DNA of 64,000 nt from Candidatus Palauibacter polyketidifaciens (lineage in GTDB: Bacteria > Gemmatimonadota > Gemmatimonadetes > Palauibacterales > Palauibacteraceae), in assembly GCF_947581785.1 (NCBI RefSeq), contig NZ_CANPVO010000040.1, forward strand, positions 1 through 64,000, read 5' to 3'. Position 1 is the stretch's first letter. Each line of letters opens with the position of its first letter. Under the pieces are notes generated by a model. That model saw only the letters and a program-made list of their open reading frames with translations, was not told where the DNA came from and searched no databases. Positions 51,364 through 59,338 of the stretch are shown one piece after another. The position numbers and the translations under genes are program-made.

Positions 51364-52881
51364 TCACGCGGGATCGCCCTCGTGCACGAAGCGCTCCACA
51401 ACGCCGTGGATCCGCGACACGGTCACGTCGCTCGGCGGCGGCGTGACGCGGCTCACGAACCAGGTCACCAGGAAGTTCACCAGCAGACCCCACACGCCGC
51501 CGTGCAGCCCCAGCGGATTCGGGAACAGTACGAGCGTGAAGTAGAGCGTCGCGAGTCCGGCCCCGATCCCCGCGAGCACGCCGGCTCTCGTCGTGATGTG
51601 CCGGCCCGGGAAGCAGACGCCGAGGACGGCCGGCATCAACTGCAGCGCGCCGGATCCGGACAGCGCGACGAGCTCAACCAGGTACTCGAACGTGCTCACC
51701 GAGAGGACGTATCCGACGAAGAGGAGGGCGACGACGATCAGCCGGCCGATGAGGATGTAGTGGTTCTGGCTCGCGTTCGTGCGGATGTAGCGCTGGTACA
51801 CGTCGCGGGTGAGCACCGTCATGTTCGCGTGCAGCATCGAATCGAGCGTCGACATCGCCGCCGCCGTCGCCCCGGCCAGGATCGCGCCCGTCAGCCACGC
51901 CGGGGCGTAGGCGAACAGCATCTCCGGGAAGATCCGGTCGGCGATCTCGATGTCCGGCATCACCAGTGCCCCGCCCAGCCCCACGAGCGCCGCCGGAATG
52001 TAGAGCGTCATCAGGTAGATGGGGGTCGTGGCGCCGAGCCACTTGATCGTGCGCGCGGAGACCGCCGTGTAGTAGCGGATGAAGAGATGCGGCTGGAAGA
52101 CGATCCCGAACGAGAGGACGATGACCATCCCGAACCACATGCCCGGCGTGAACAGGCCCTCCGGGCCCGGCAAGCTCAGCAGATCGGGCCGCTCGGCGGC
52201 CACCCGGCGCCACAGTTCGAGCGGGCCGCCGAACAGTTCGAAGGCGAGCACGAGCGCGCCCGCCCACACGGCGACGTACATCCACACGCCCTGAATCACG
52301 TCCGTCCAGTACACCGCGCGCAGGCCGCCGGCGATGAGGTAGCCCGCCGCGACGATGAGAAGAATCAGCGTGCCGAGTTCGAACGAGATCCGGTCGCCCG
52401 ACGCCACGGAGAGGATGTAGCCCAGCCCCACGGCCTGGACCTGGATGTAGAGGATCGTGAACAGGACGGAGACGATCGCCGCCACGACGCGGACGGCATC
52501 CGACTCGTAGAAGTCCGCCAGCAGGTCGGCCGGCGTGATGTAGCCGAACGTCTTGCCCAGCGCCCAGATCCGGCTGCCGAGCACGTAGGTGACGGCCCCC
52601 ACGAGCACCGTCCACGCGCCCGCGGCCCAGAACCCGATCCCGTGCGTGTAGAAGTAGCCGCCGGAACCGAGGAAGGCGAAGGCGGAATGGTAGGTCGCAA
52701 CGACCGTAAGGTAGAGGACGATGAACCCCGCCTTGCGTCCGTAGAGGAGGAAGTCCTCCAGGTCCACGGACATGCGCCGGTTCGCGATCGCCCCCAGCAC
52801 GATCGTGGCCACTAGGTAAACGAAGATGAGACCCGTCGCGACGACCCACGGCTCCATCAAGGCCTCGACGTCCGCAGGCAC
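51364..52881 (-). CDS. Sodium/solute symporter (SSS family)
   Basis: 505 residues with about 13 transmembrane helices. It has the SSS pattern: RRMSVDLEDFLLYGRKAGF at the N terminus, FGYITPADLLADFYES, the GGLRAVYWTDVIQG signature and ATAAAMSTLDSMLH (sodium-binding helix 8 region). Substrate not identifiable (proline, pantothenate, sugar or acid type). Its gene is tightly linked to a DUF3311 subunit (1-nt gap), the arrangement seen for PanF/YhdT-like pairs. Confidence 0.93.
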   Translation of the reverse strand: MPADVEALMEPWVVATGLIFVYLVATIVLGAIANRRMSVDLEDFLLYGRKAGFIVLYLTVVATYHSAFAFLGSGGYFYTHGIGFWAAGAWTVLVGAVTYVLGSRIWALGKTFGYITPADLLADFYESDAVRVVAAIVSVLFTILYIQVQAVGLGYILSVASGDRISFELGTLILLIVAAGYLIAGGLRAVYWTDVIQGVWMYVAVWAGALVLAFELFGGPLELWRRVAAERPDLLSLPGPEGLFTPGMWFGMVIVLSFGIVFQPHLFIRYYTAVSARTIKWLGATTPIYLMTLYIPAALVGLGGALVMPDIEIADRIFPEMLFAYAPAWLTGAILAGATAAAMSTLDSMLHANMTVLTRDVYQRYIRTNASQNHYILIGRLIVVALLFVGYVLSVSTFEYLVELVALSGSGALQLMPAVLGVCFPGRHITTRAGVLAGIGAGLATLYFTLVLFPNPLGLHGGVWGLLVNFLVTWFVSRVTPPPSDVTVSRIHGVVERFVHEGDPA

Positions 52882-52882
52882 A

Positions 52883-53107
52883 TCACAGCCCCCGCCTCTG
52901 CACCTGGATCAGGACCCCGATGAGGAGGAAGTAGAGGACGAGCAGGTACACGTAGAGGAAGGGCATGCCGCCGATCCACGGCTCGACGCGGTTGCCGATC
53001 CAGTACACCAGCGGTGGCTGTGTGAACGCGAACAGGACCAGGAAGAGGACGACGAGCCGGCGGCCCGTCGGCGTGCGCGGCAGAAAGTGCGACCGGAAGC
53101 GTGTCAT
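52883..53107 (-). CDS. DUF3311-like small membrane subunit of the symporter
   Basis: 74 residues with two helices (LVVLFLVLFAFTQPPLVYWI and FLYVYLLVLYFLLIGVLIQV) separated by GNRVEPWIGGMP. Such proteins pair with SSS transporters, as YhdT with PanF. ATG 53107 is used; TTG 53116 is longer by three codons. Confidence 0.82.
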   Translation of the reverse strand: MTRFRSHFLPRTPTGRRLVVLFLVLFAFTQPPLVYWIGNRVEPWIGGMPFLYVYLLVLYFLLIGVLIQVQRRGL

Positions 53108-53173
53108 GGCTGCCAACCTATTGGCCGGTCCGCACCGGCGGCCAGCCGTAGCAATCCCTGGAACCCCGCGTCA

Positions 53174-53201
53174 GCGCCGAGAGCGGCGAAGCGCTCGGCG
53201 C
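53174..53201 (-). terminator. Hairpin terminator after the trypsin-like protease gene
   Basis: Stem GCGCCGAG / CTCGGCGC (8 bp) with an internal GC/GC extension and a 12-nt loop, 7 nt past the protease stop (53208). GC-rich, no T-run. Confidence 0.5.
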
Positions 53202-53207
53202 CTGGCG

Positions 53208-54353
53208 TCAGCGGCGGGCGTCCTCGCCCACGATCGTCACGTCGAAGCGGTCGAGGACGAGGTCGATCGGGTTCCCGATCGTGAGCCGGCCGTCGCCGGC
53301 GAAGAGCAGCGCGACCGGCTTGCGGTCGTCCGGGCCCGCGTTCCCGTCGCGGTCCAGATCGCGCGCCACGATCAGGGAACCGGAATCGCCGCCCTTGCTG
53401 AAGTTGCAGCACACCATGATCTGACCGGTGAAGCGGGCCGCCTGCGACCCGGCCGACCCGTAGGTCACGTTGATCGACGTGTTGACCGCCTCCACCTCCC
53501 CGACCGTGAGGCGAGTCGTCCGTCCGTACTTCTGGACCTGCAGCCCCGGCTTTGCCGCCATCGTCGTGCTGCGCGGCGACCCATAGCCCCCCACCGGCGT
53601 CTCCGGCAGCACGTCGTCCGTGCGCGCGATCGCCGCATCGATCCGGTTGGACGCGAACGGCGACAGGACCACGGGTTCGAACGCCGTCAGCGTGCCGATC
53701 GCGTCCCCGGGATCAGAGCCGCCATCCACGGGGCCCGGCTGCAGGAGAACGTCGCCCACCTGGCCCTCGCCGCCCGGCACGAACACGTGCCAGTTGCTAA
53801 GGGCGTACCGGCGGTCGCCATCGGTTACGACGGCGCCGATCGTGCCCGCCGTCGAGCGGGTGTGTCCCGTGGACACGCCCATGGGCACCGGCCGGTCGAA
53901 ACGTCCCGTGGGGACGGGCCCTTCGTCCGCCGAGACCGGGGCGACGGGCTCCGGCGGCAGAATCCGGAACGGGCCGGCCGGCTCGACGGTGACGGCGAAG
54001 AGACCGAGTGCCTCCGGGATGCCCTCGAAACCACGGGGTCCCGGCGAGGCGCCGGGGTCGACGAAGACCTTGATCGTCGGCGTTCCGGCGTCCGTGAAGC
54101 CGATCCCCACGCCGACCACGCCCGGCACGGCGAAGAGCATCGATTCGTTGTCGCTCTGAACCTGCATGGCGGCAGTCAGCAACTCCTGAGCCGAGGCGCC
54201 CGGGGGAAGCAGCGGCGGCCGCGTCGGGAGCGGCGGCGGAGGCAGCGTCGGGGGCCGCGTCGGCCAGGACGTCAGCGTCCAGTGGATGCCGACCCCGACG
54301 CAAGTCACGGCCGCGATGGCGACCGCAAGGACGAGGTTCCGGCGCGGTGTCAT
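53208..54353 (-). CDS. Exported trypsin-fold serine protease (bacterial NAL1-like)
   Basis: 381 residues. N-terminal membrane/signal segment (LVLAVAIAAVTCVGVGIHW), Pro-rich linker, then a small domain with VPGVVGVGIGFTDAGTPTIKVFVD (about 75-100) before the protease fold. Catalytic triad: His in LSNWHVFVPGG, Asp in SNRIDAAIART, Ser in KGGDSGSLIV, giving a trypsin-like but divergent enzyme with CC in IMVCCNF. These resemble bacterial relatives of plant NARROW LEAF1. The start ATG 54353 gives the shortest form with the membrane segment. A small protein similar to its V-x-GVGIG domain is encoded directly upstream. Confidence 0.8.
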   Translation of the reverse strand: MTPRRNLVLAVAIAAVTCVGVGIHWTLTSWPTRPPTLPPPPLPTRPPLLPPGASAQELLTAAMQVQSDNESMLFAVPGVVGVGIGFTDAGTPTIKVFVDPGASPGPRGFEGIPEALGLFAVTVEPAGPFRILPPEPVAPVSADEGPVPTGRFDRPVPMGVSTGHTRSTAGTIGAVVTDGDRRYALSNWHVFVPGGEGQVGDVLLQPGPVDGGSDPGDAIGTLTAFEPVVLSPFASNRIDAAIARTDDVLPETPVGGYGSPRSTTMAAKPGLQVQKYGRTTRLTVGEVEAVNTSINVTYGSAGSQAARFTGQIMVCCNFSKGGDSGSLIVARDLDRDGNAGPDDRKPVALLFAGDGRLTIGNPIDLVLDRFDVTIVGEDARR

Positions 54354-54372
54354 CGCCTGTCCTCCGCGTCCC

Positions 54373-54618
54373 TCACGCGCTGCCGGCCGATGAGTCGGCC
54401 GGTCCGTTGCCCTGCGCCCGGAACGGCCCTCCGCCGACCACCCGCACCGGGTGTCCATCGTAACGGTCGGGGATCGATTTCCGGGATGAGGACCCGGAGA
54501 GGTAAACCTTCAGGCACGGGTCCCCGTTTTCGGCCCCGATGCCCACGGCGGACACGTCCCTGCGCGAAAGCAGCTTCTCGGCGAGTCGCTGCTGTGCATC
54601 TTCGATCGAGCGTTTCAT
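54373..54618 (-). CDS. Small stand-alone protein resembling the protease pro-domain
   Basis: 81 residues: helix-like start (SIEDAQQRLAEKLLSRRD), then VSAVGIGAENGDPCLKVYLSG, which parallels VVGVGIGFTDAGTPTIKVFVD in the neighbouring protease, then a Gly/Ser-rich tail. No signal peptide, so if it acts with the protease it would be before export, or as a cytosolic inhibitor or folding helper. Only this pattern match supports a link; no known family. 19 nt before the protease gene. Confidence 0.6.
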   Translation of the reverse strand: MKRSIEDAQQRLAEKLLSRRDVSAVGIGAENGDPCLKVYLSGSSSRKSIPDRYDGHPVRVVGGGPFRAQGNGPADSSAGSA

Positions 54619-54697
54619 GCGCCTCCTTACGAGAGTCCCGCTCTCCAGGTGTCGGCGTGGCCGCGAACCGTTGTGCTGTCGGCGAAGGATCGCCGCT

Positions 54698-56020
54698 TCA
54701 CGGCGTCCCCGCGAGCGGCCGGTGTCGGTAAACCACTCCGGCCCGCATCACGAGCACGACATGCTCGAGGGCGCCGATATCCGCTGTCGGATCTCCCGCT
54801 ACGGCGATCACATCGGCCTCGAACCCCGGCGCCAGCGTGCCCACCGTCTCCTCGAGTTCGAGCGAAGCCGCCGCCAGGCTCGTGGCCGACACGATGGCCT
54901 CCATCGGGTCCTGTCCGCCCTCACGCACTCTGTACACCAGTTCCGTCCAATTGCGCCCGTGCGCTCCGGCCACGGCGTCGGTCCCGAACACGATATCGAG
55001 CCCCTCGACGTCGAGAGCCTCGCGGAAGGCGGCGAGCGCGACCGGCACCGCCGCGCGCATCTGACGAAATCCGTCTTCCGTGTAGTTCCCGACGCCGAGG
55101 TAGCGGTCCTGGTTTACGAAGTAGTTCTCGAAGATCAGGTGGGTGTGCGGATCGTAGTAGAGTTGCCGTTCGGCGAGCAGTTCGAGCGTCTCGCGGTCGA
55201 GGAGGGCGCCGTGCTCGATCTGCCGGCAGCCGGCGAGGGCGGAGCGCCGCGCGCTCTCGGGGCCGTGAGCGTGGACCACGGCGCGCAGGCCCCGCTCGCG
55301 CGCCCGGCCGCAGGCGGCGTCGAGCTGCTCCTGGCTCAGCGTAGGGGTGCCGCCGACCCTGATGCTGGCGGACGCGAAGATCTTGATCACGTCCGCTCCC
55401 GCCGCCGCCAGTTCGTCCACGCGCGCGCGGATCTCCTCCGGTCCGCCGCTCCCGAGCGTGATGGGCTCGATCGACGTGAGGATCCGCGGTCCCGGCAGCG
55501 AGCCGCGCGCGATCGCGTCCCGGACCGGCACGTCCTCCGGTCCGCCCAGGCTCTGCACGGTCGTGACGCCGCTCGCGAGCATGTTCCAGGCGTTCTCGGC
55601 CGCGTAAAGCACGCGGTCTTCCGCCGTGTTCGTCGACGCCGCGCTGCTCAGCCGTCCTGTCGCCGCGTCGAAGTGCCAACCGAGGTGGACGTGCGTGTCG
55701 ATGAGCCCCGGCAGCACAGTCGCCCCCGGCAGTCGGTATACGACGGCGCCCTGCGTGGCCCCCGCCTCGGCGATGGCTTCGATCCGTCCGTCCCGCACCA
55801 CGAGTTCCCTGCCCGTGAGCGCGGCGCCGCGCCCGTCCAGGATCCGATCCGCCCGGATCACGACGGCGGCGTCCGGACCTGCGGGGTGCAAATCCGATGC
55901 GTCCCGCCCCCCGTCCGTCGCGCACCCGCCCGCCGCCGGCATCAATGAGATCGAGACGGCGGCGACGAGGATCGTCACGGCCCTGCGGCGTCGCGTCGGT
56001 ACGATCGCGCGGCGCGGCAT
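54698..56020 (-). CDS. Exported metal-dependent amidohydrolase (prolidase/imidazolonepropionase-like)
   Basis: 440 residues with a signal or lipoprotein-type leader (LMPAAGGC). TIM-barrel amidohydrolase motifs: GLIDTHVHLGWH (metal His pair), AGADVIKIFAS (carbamylated Lys), AVVHAHG and QIEHGALL (His ligands), and IVFGTDAVAGAHG (catalytic Asp). Subtype resembles Xaa-Pro dipeptidase-like hydrolases of the subclass with HxH at the start. Substrate unknown. The upstream toxin-antitoxin pair ends only 2 nt away from its ATG. Confidence 0.9.
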   Translation of the reverse strand: MPRRAIVPTRRRRAVTILVAAVSISLMPAAGGCATDGGRDASDLHPAGPDAAVVIRADRILDGRGAALTGRELVVRDGRIEAIAEAGATQGAVVYRLPGATVLPGLIDTHVHLGWHFDAATGRLSSAASTNTAEDRVLYAAENAWNMLASGVTTVQSLGGPEDVPVRDAIARGSLPGPRILTSIEPITLGSGGPEEIRARVDELAAAGADVIKIFASASIRVGGTPTLSQEQLDAACGRARERGLRAVVHAHGPESARRSALAGCRQIEHGALLDRETLELLAERQLYYDPHTHLIFENYFVNQDRYLGVGNYTEDGFRQMRAAVPVALAAFREALDVEGLDIVFGTDAVAGAHGRNWTELVYRVREGGQDPMEAIVSATSLAAASLELEETVGTLAPGFEADVIAVAGDPTADIGALEHVVLVMRAGVVYRHRPLAGTP

Positions 56021-56022
56021 GG

Positions 56023-56436
56023 CTAGGGCCCGGCGTCGGCGCCGTGCAACAACTTCGCGGCCCAGTTCACGACGGTCTCGGCAATCTCCACAGCTTCGAG
56101 GTATTGCGCCTCCGAGACAGGCACGCCCGGACCCGGATAGCGAGTCGCGACGGCATAGGGAGTGAGGCGTCCGACGCGGCGAAGGTCCGCCGGAATCGGT
56201 TCTCCGTGCGACTCGAGGATATGGAGCAGGTGCGCCAGATCATGCACATAGGGGAACTCGACGTCGCGCGATAGCAGCACGCCCTTCAGCGCCTTCTCCG
56301 CTGCCTGCTGCGCGTCGAAGCAGAGGTCCTCCAGGTAGATGCCGGCGAGGCGGTTCCCGGCCCGGGTCAGATTGCTCCGTGCGCGGCTGAGCCATTCGCG
56401 CGGGTCAGTGGATGGATGACGCTCAGGCTGCGTCAT
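56023..56436 (-). CDS. hepT: HEPN-domain toxin (HepT type)
   Basis: 137 residues with the compact helical HEPN fold: WLSRARSNLTRAGNRL, FDAQQAAEKALKGVLLSRDVEFPYVHDLAHLLHIL, and a C-terminal YLEAVEIAETVVNWAAKLL. In MntA/HepT pairs the HEPN protein is an RNA-cleaving toxin held in check by AMPylation by the MNT partner. The catalytic Rx4-6H motif could not be confirmed. Overlaps the mntA gene by 14 nt. Confidence 0.8.
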   Translation of the reverse strand: MTQPERHPSTDPREWLSRARSNLTRAGNRLAGIYLEDLCFDAQQAAEKALKGVLLSRDVEFPYVHDLAHLLHILESHGEPIPADLRRVGRLTPYAVATRYPGPGVPVSEAQYLEAVEIAETVVNWAAKLLHGADAGP

Positions 56437-56791
56437 AGACCACCCGGCCTTCCCGCAGCGCCGGCTTGATGACGAACGCGTGCACATCCCGATAGCGTTC
56501 GACATCGCCGGGGGTTACGACGACGACATCGACCGCGGCCGCGACGCCGTAAAGTTCCTCGTAGATATCCCCCATCACATCCCAGTTGTTTTCACACTGC
56601 TTGATGACGAGAAGGTCGACATCGCTGTGCGGGCCCATCTCACCGCGGGCGGCGGAGCCGAAGAGTATGACTTTCTCCGGTTGAGAGGCGACGACGATTC
56701 GCTGGACGATCTCGTCCAGCGTCGCGTCATCGAGCGAACGCCCGCCGTTCCGCGGCGCGCGCGCCGCCTTCGCCTTCAACCCCCCGCTCAT
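56423..56791 (-). CDS. mntA: MNT-type nucleotidyltransferase antitoxin
   Basis: 122 residues. Minimal nucleotidyltransferase with GSAARGEMGPHSDVDLLV (G45-S46, D57, D59) and a third Asp in VDVVVVTPGD (D88). It would transfer AMP to a Tyr in its HEPN partner. ATG 56791; no strong ribosome-binding site is visible. Confidence 0.87.
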   Translation of the reverse strand: MSGGLKAKAARAPRNGGRSLDDATLDEIVQRIVVASQPEKVILFGSAARGEMGPHSDVDLLVIKQCENNWDVMGDIYEELYGVAAAVDVVVVTPGDVERYRDVHAFVIKPALREGRVVYDAA

Positions 56792-56973
56792 GGATCGAAC
56801 GTATTCGGATTCGATCGGACCGGCGATGGCCATACCGGGCCGGGGAAGTCGGCAGTGCATTGGAAGCAGGGGCAGTTTGCCTCAGCCGCAGGTGTCGGAC
56901 ATGGTAGGTGAGAAGCGAGAGTTGTAGCGCCCCGCGCCCGTCGGATCACCGAATGCTCGACCCGGAGGCACCC

Positions 56974-57537
56974 ATGACGAACACGCTTGCCCGGCCACGC
57001 CGTTTCCATGCGCGATTCGCTCTCCCGGTGATGTGCGCCGCGGCGTGGTCCACATTCAACATCGGGTCGGCGCTCATGGCCGTATCGCTCTCCGCACAGG
57101 ATGCCGCCGGTGGGCAGGATGATGCGCGGGGCGAGGTCTCCGCGGTCCTCGACGCGCTCCACGCGGCCGCCTCGGAGGCCAACTTCGACCGCTACTTCAG
57201 CCTCTACGCCGGCGAGGCCGTCTTCCTCGGCACCGACGCGACCGAGCGCTGGACACGCGAGGAGTTCATGGACTACACGAGGGCGCGCTTCGACACGGGC
57301 ACGGGCTGGACCTACCACATGATCGAGCGCCACATCGCGATCGCGCCCGGCGGGCGCACCGCGTGGTTCGACGAGCGCCTCGAAAACGCCAACCTCGGTG
57401 AAACGCGCGGCAGCGGCGTGCTGGTGATGGAAGATGGGGGTTGGAAGATCGCTCAGTACAACCTCACGATCCCGATACCCAACGAGATGGCCCGCGAGGT
57501 CGCCCAGCGGATCCGGGCGCTGCCGGGCGGCGGCTAA
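56974..57537 (+). CDS. Exported SnoaL/NTF2-like protein (DUF4440-like)
   Basis: 187 residues. Signal region (ALPVMCAAAWSTFNIGSALM ... SLSAQ), then one NTF2-like cone: VSAVLDALHAAASEANFDRYFSLYAGEAVFLGTDATERWTREEF and GSGVLVMEDGGWKIAQYNLTIPIP. ATG 56974 has GGAGG 6 nt before it; the upstream ATG 56953 is a longer alternative. It ends on a CTAA shared with the opposite-strand ABC ATPase stop. Confidence 0.83.
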   Translation: MTNTLARPRRFHARFALPVMCAAAWSTFNIGSALMAVSLSAQDAAGGQDDARGEVSAVLDALHAAASEANFDRYFSLYAGEAVFLGTDATERWTREEFMDYTRARFDTGTGWTYHMIERHIAIAPGGRTAWFDERLENANLGETRGSGVLVMEDGGWKIAQYNLTIPIPNEMAREVAQRIRALPGGG

Positions 57538-58313
57538 GCCGACCCGGTCGTCCTGACCTCGAAGCGGCCATCTCCCGGGGAGAACCGGATCGCGTCGGTG
57601 TCGAAAGCGTCGCCGAGCGCGCCGCTGCGGCTCAGCGCGTCGGGCGTACCGACCGAAAAGCCGCCCTCGCCGTCGAGCAGCCAAACGCTGTCGGCGAGCT
57701 GAAGCGACAGGTCGAGGTCGTGGCTCGACAGCAGGACGATCTGCCCCTTCTCTCTGGCCTGGGAACGCAGGAGGGCCATGATCTCGACGCGGCTCGGCAG
57801 ATCGAGGAAGGCCGTGATCTCGTCGAGCACCATGAGCCGCGGGGTCTGTGCGAGCGCCCGCGCAATCATCACGCGCTGTCGCTCGCCGTCGCTCAGATCG
57901 CTGAAGAAGCGCCGCAGGAACGGCTCGACGTCCGTGACTGCGACGGCGGCGGCGATCGCGTTCCTGTCGTCGTCCGCCAGTCCGCCCTGCCAGCGCGTGA
58001 AAGGCTGCCGGGCGAGCGCGATGACGTCGTCCACGCGGAGACCCGGATTGAACCGTCGCTCGGTCAGCACCACGGCGATGCGGCGCGCGCGCGTCGCCGG
58101 CCGCATGGCCGCAATGTCTTCGCCGTCGAGCTGTGCGGTTCCGTCGAGCGACGCTTGCAGCCCCGCGATCGTGCGCATGAGCGTCGATTTCCCGGAACCG
58201 TTGCGGCCGAGGATGCAGACGAAGTCACCGGGAGCGGCCGAGAGATCGATCCCGGAGAGGACGAAGGCCCCCGCGTTGCGGTAGCCCACGGCGAGCGACC
58301 GCAGATCCAGCAT
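57534..58313 (-). CDS. ABC transporter ATP-binding protein, BtuD/FecE type
   Basis: 259 residues. Walker A LGRNGSGKST, Q-loop near LTERRFNPGLRVDDV, signature LSDGERQRVMIARAL, Walker B LMVLDEITAFLD, H-loop LSSHD. Cytoplasmic energy subunit of the importer with the next two genes. ATG 58313 overlaps the permease stop (TGATG); the longer frame upstream lies inside the permease gene. Confidence 0.94.
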   Translation of the reverse strand: MLDLRSLAVGYRNAGAFVLSGIDLSAAPGDFVCILGRNGSGKSTLMRTIAGLQASLDGTAQLDGEDIAAMRPATRARRIAVVLTERRFNPGLRVDDVIALARQPFTRWQGGLADDDRNAIAAAVAVTDVEPFLRRFFSDLSDGERQRVMIARALAQTPRLMVLDEITAFLDLPSRVEIMALLRSQAREKGQIVLLSSHDLDLSLQLADSVWLLDGEGGFSVGTPDALSRSGALGDAFDTDAIRFSPGDGRFEVRTTGSA

Positions 58314-59338
58314 CAGCGCCACTGCCTCACGGCCGGCGAGAAAATCAGGATGAGAATCACGACCGGAGCGCCGACGATGGCGAGGATCGCGTTCAGGTGC
58401 AGGAAGTGCTGTTCCCACGGCGCATGGATGATGGCGTCGCCGGCGAGGGCAAGCAGCGCGCCGCCGAGTCCGGCGAGTGGAAGGAGCGGGAGGATCCGCG
58501 CCGTTCCGGCCAGTGCCCGGGCGAAGTGGGGCGCGATGAGGCCGACGAAGCTCACCGGCCCGCAGAAGGCCACCACGGGCGCCACGAGGAGAACGGTTGC
58601 CGCGAGAACGGCATGTCGTAACGACGTCACCTTGACGCCGAGGCTGCGGGCGTAGGTCTCGCCGAGAAGCAGCGAGCTGAGCGGCTTGGCCGTCGCGACG
58701 GCGGCACTGATACCGATGACGATCGGCAGCGCGAGCCACGGCAGCGCTTCGGGCGCGACGCCGGCAAAGCTCGCATCCTGCCACCCGCCATAAACGCGAC
58801 CGCCGGCGCGGGCCGCGAAGTGAAGCAGAACGCTCGTGAGGCCCTGGGACGTGAAACCGAGCATGAGGCCAATGACGAGCAGCGTGATGGCGCCGACGCG
58901 GCGGCCGATGGCAAGCATGACGAACGCCGCGATCGCGACCCCCGTGGCGGCCGCGAGCGTGATGCTGGGGCCCTCGAAGAAGGTGAGGAACGACACGGCT
59001 GCGGGACCCGCGAACGCCGCCGCGGTCACGGTGAGGGCGACCCCGAGCTGGCCGCCCGCGAGGAGGCCGAGGGACCACGCGTCGGCGACCGGATTCCGGA
59101 AGAGGGCCTGCATCAGCACGCCCGCCATGCCGAGCGCGCCGCCGGCGATGATCGCGGCGACGACCCTCGGGAGGCGAATATCGAGGACGATCTGCCGAGC
59201 GAGGTCGGTCGACTGCGTCCCCGTCAGCGCGCCGAGCGTGTCAGCCAGGGGAAGCGCGATCTGCCCATAGGTCAGCGTCAGCAGGGAGAGTGCGGCGAGC
59301 GCGGCGAGGAGAGCGGCGGAACTGGTGTGGCGTCGCAT
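58313..59338 (-). CDS. ABC transporter permease, BtuC/FecCD type
   Basis: 341 residues with about ten helices. FecCD motifs: RLPRVVAAIIAGGALGMAGVLMQALFRNPVADAWSLGL near the N terminus and FVGLIAPHFARALAG in the second half, the coupling helix that contacts BtuD. ATG 59338 overlaps the binding-protein stop (ATGA). Substrate: cobalamin, siderophore or heme. Confidence 0.94.
   Translation of the reverse strand: MRRHTSSAALLAALAALSLLTLTYGQIALPLADTLGALTGTQSTDLARQIVLDIRLPRVVAAIIAGGALGMAGVLMQALFRNPVADAWSLGLLAGGQLGVALTVTAAAFAGPAAVSFLTFFEGPSITLAAATGVAIAAFVMLAIGRRVGAITLLVIGLMLGFTSQGLTSVLLHFAARAGGRVYGGWQDASFAGVAPEALPWLALPIVIGISAAVATAKPLSSLLLGETYARSLGVKVTSLRHAVLAATVLLVAPVVAFCGPVSFVGLIAPHFARALAGTARILPLLPLAGLGGALLALAGDAIIHAPWEQHFLHLNAILAIVGAPVVILILIFSPAVRQWR

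Noticed and set aside
50746-52815. 689-codon plus-strand frame across the symporter
   Set aside because: Arg/Asp/His-rich low-complexity translation opposite a clear membrane transporter.
53208-54458. Longer start for the protease upstream of 54353
   Set aside because: The extra N-terminal residues are Arg/Gly-rich and overlap the small upstream gene; the membrane segment starts at ATG 54353.
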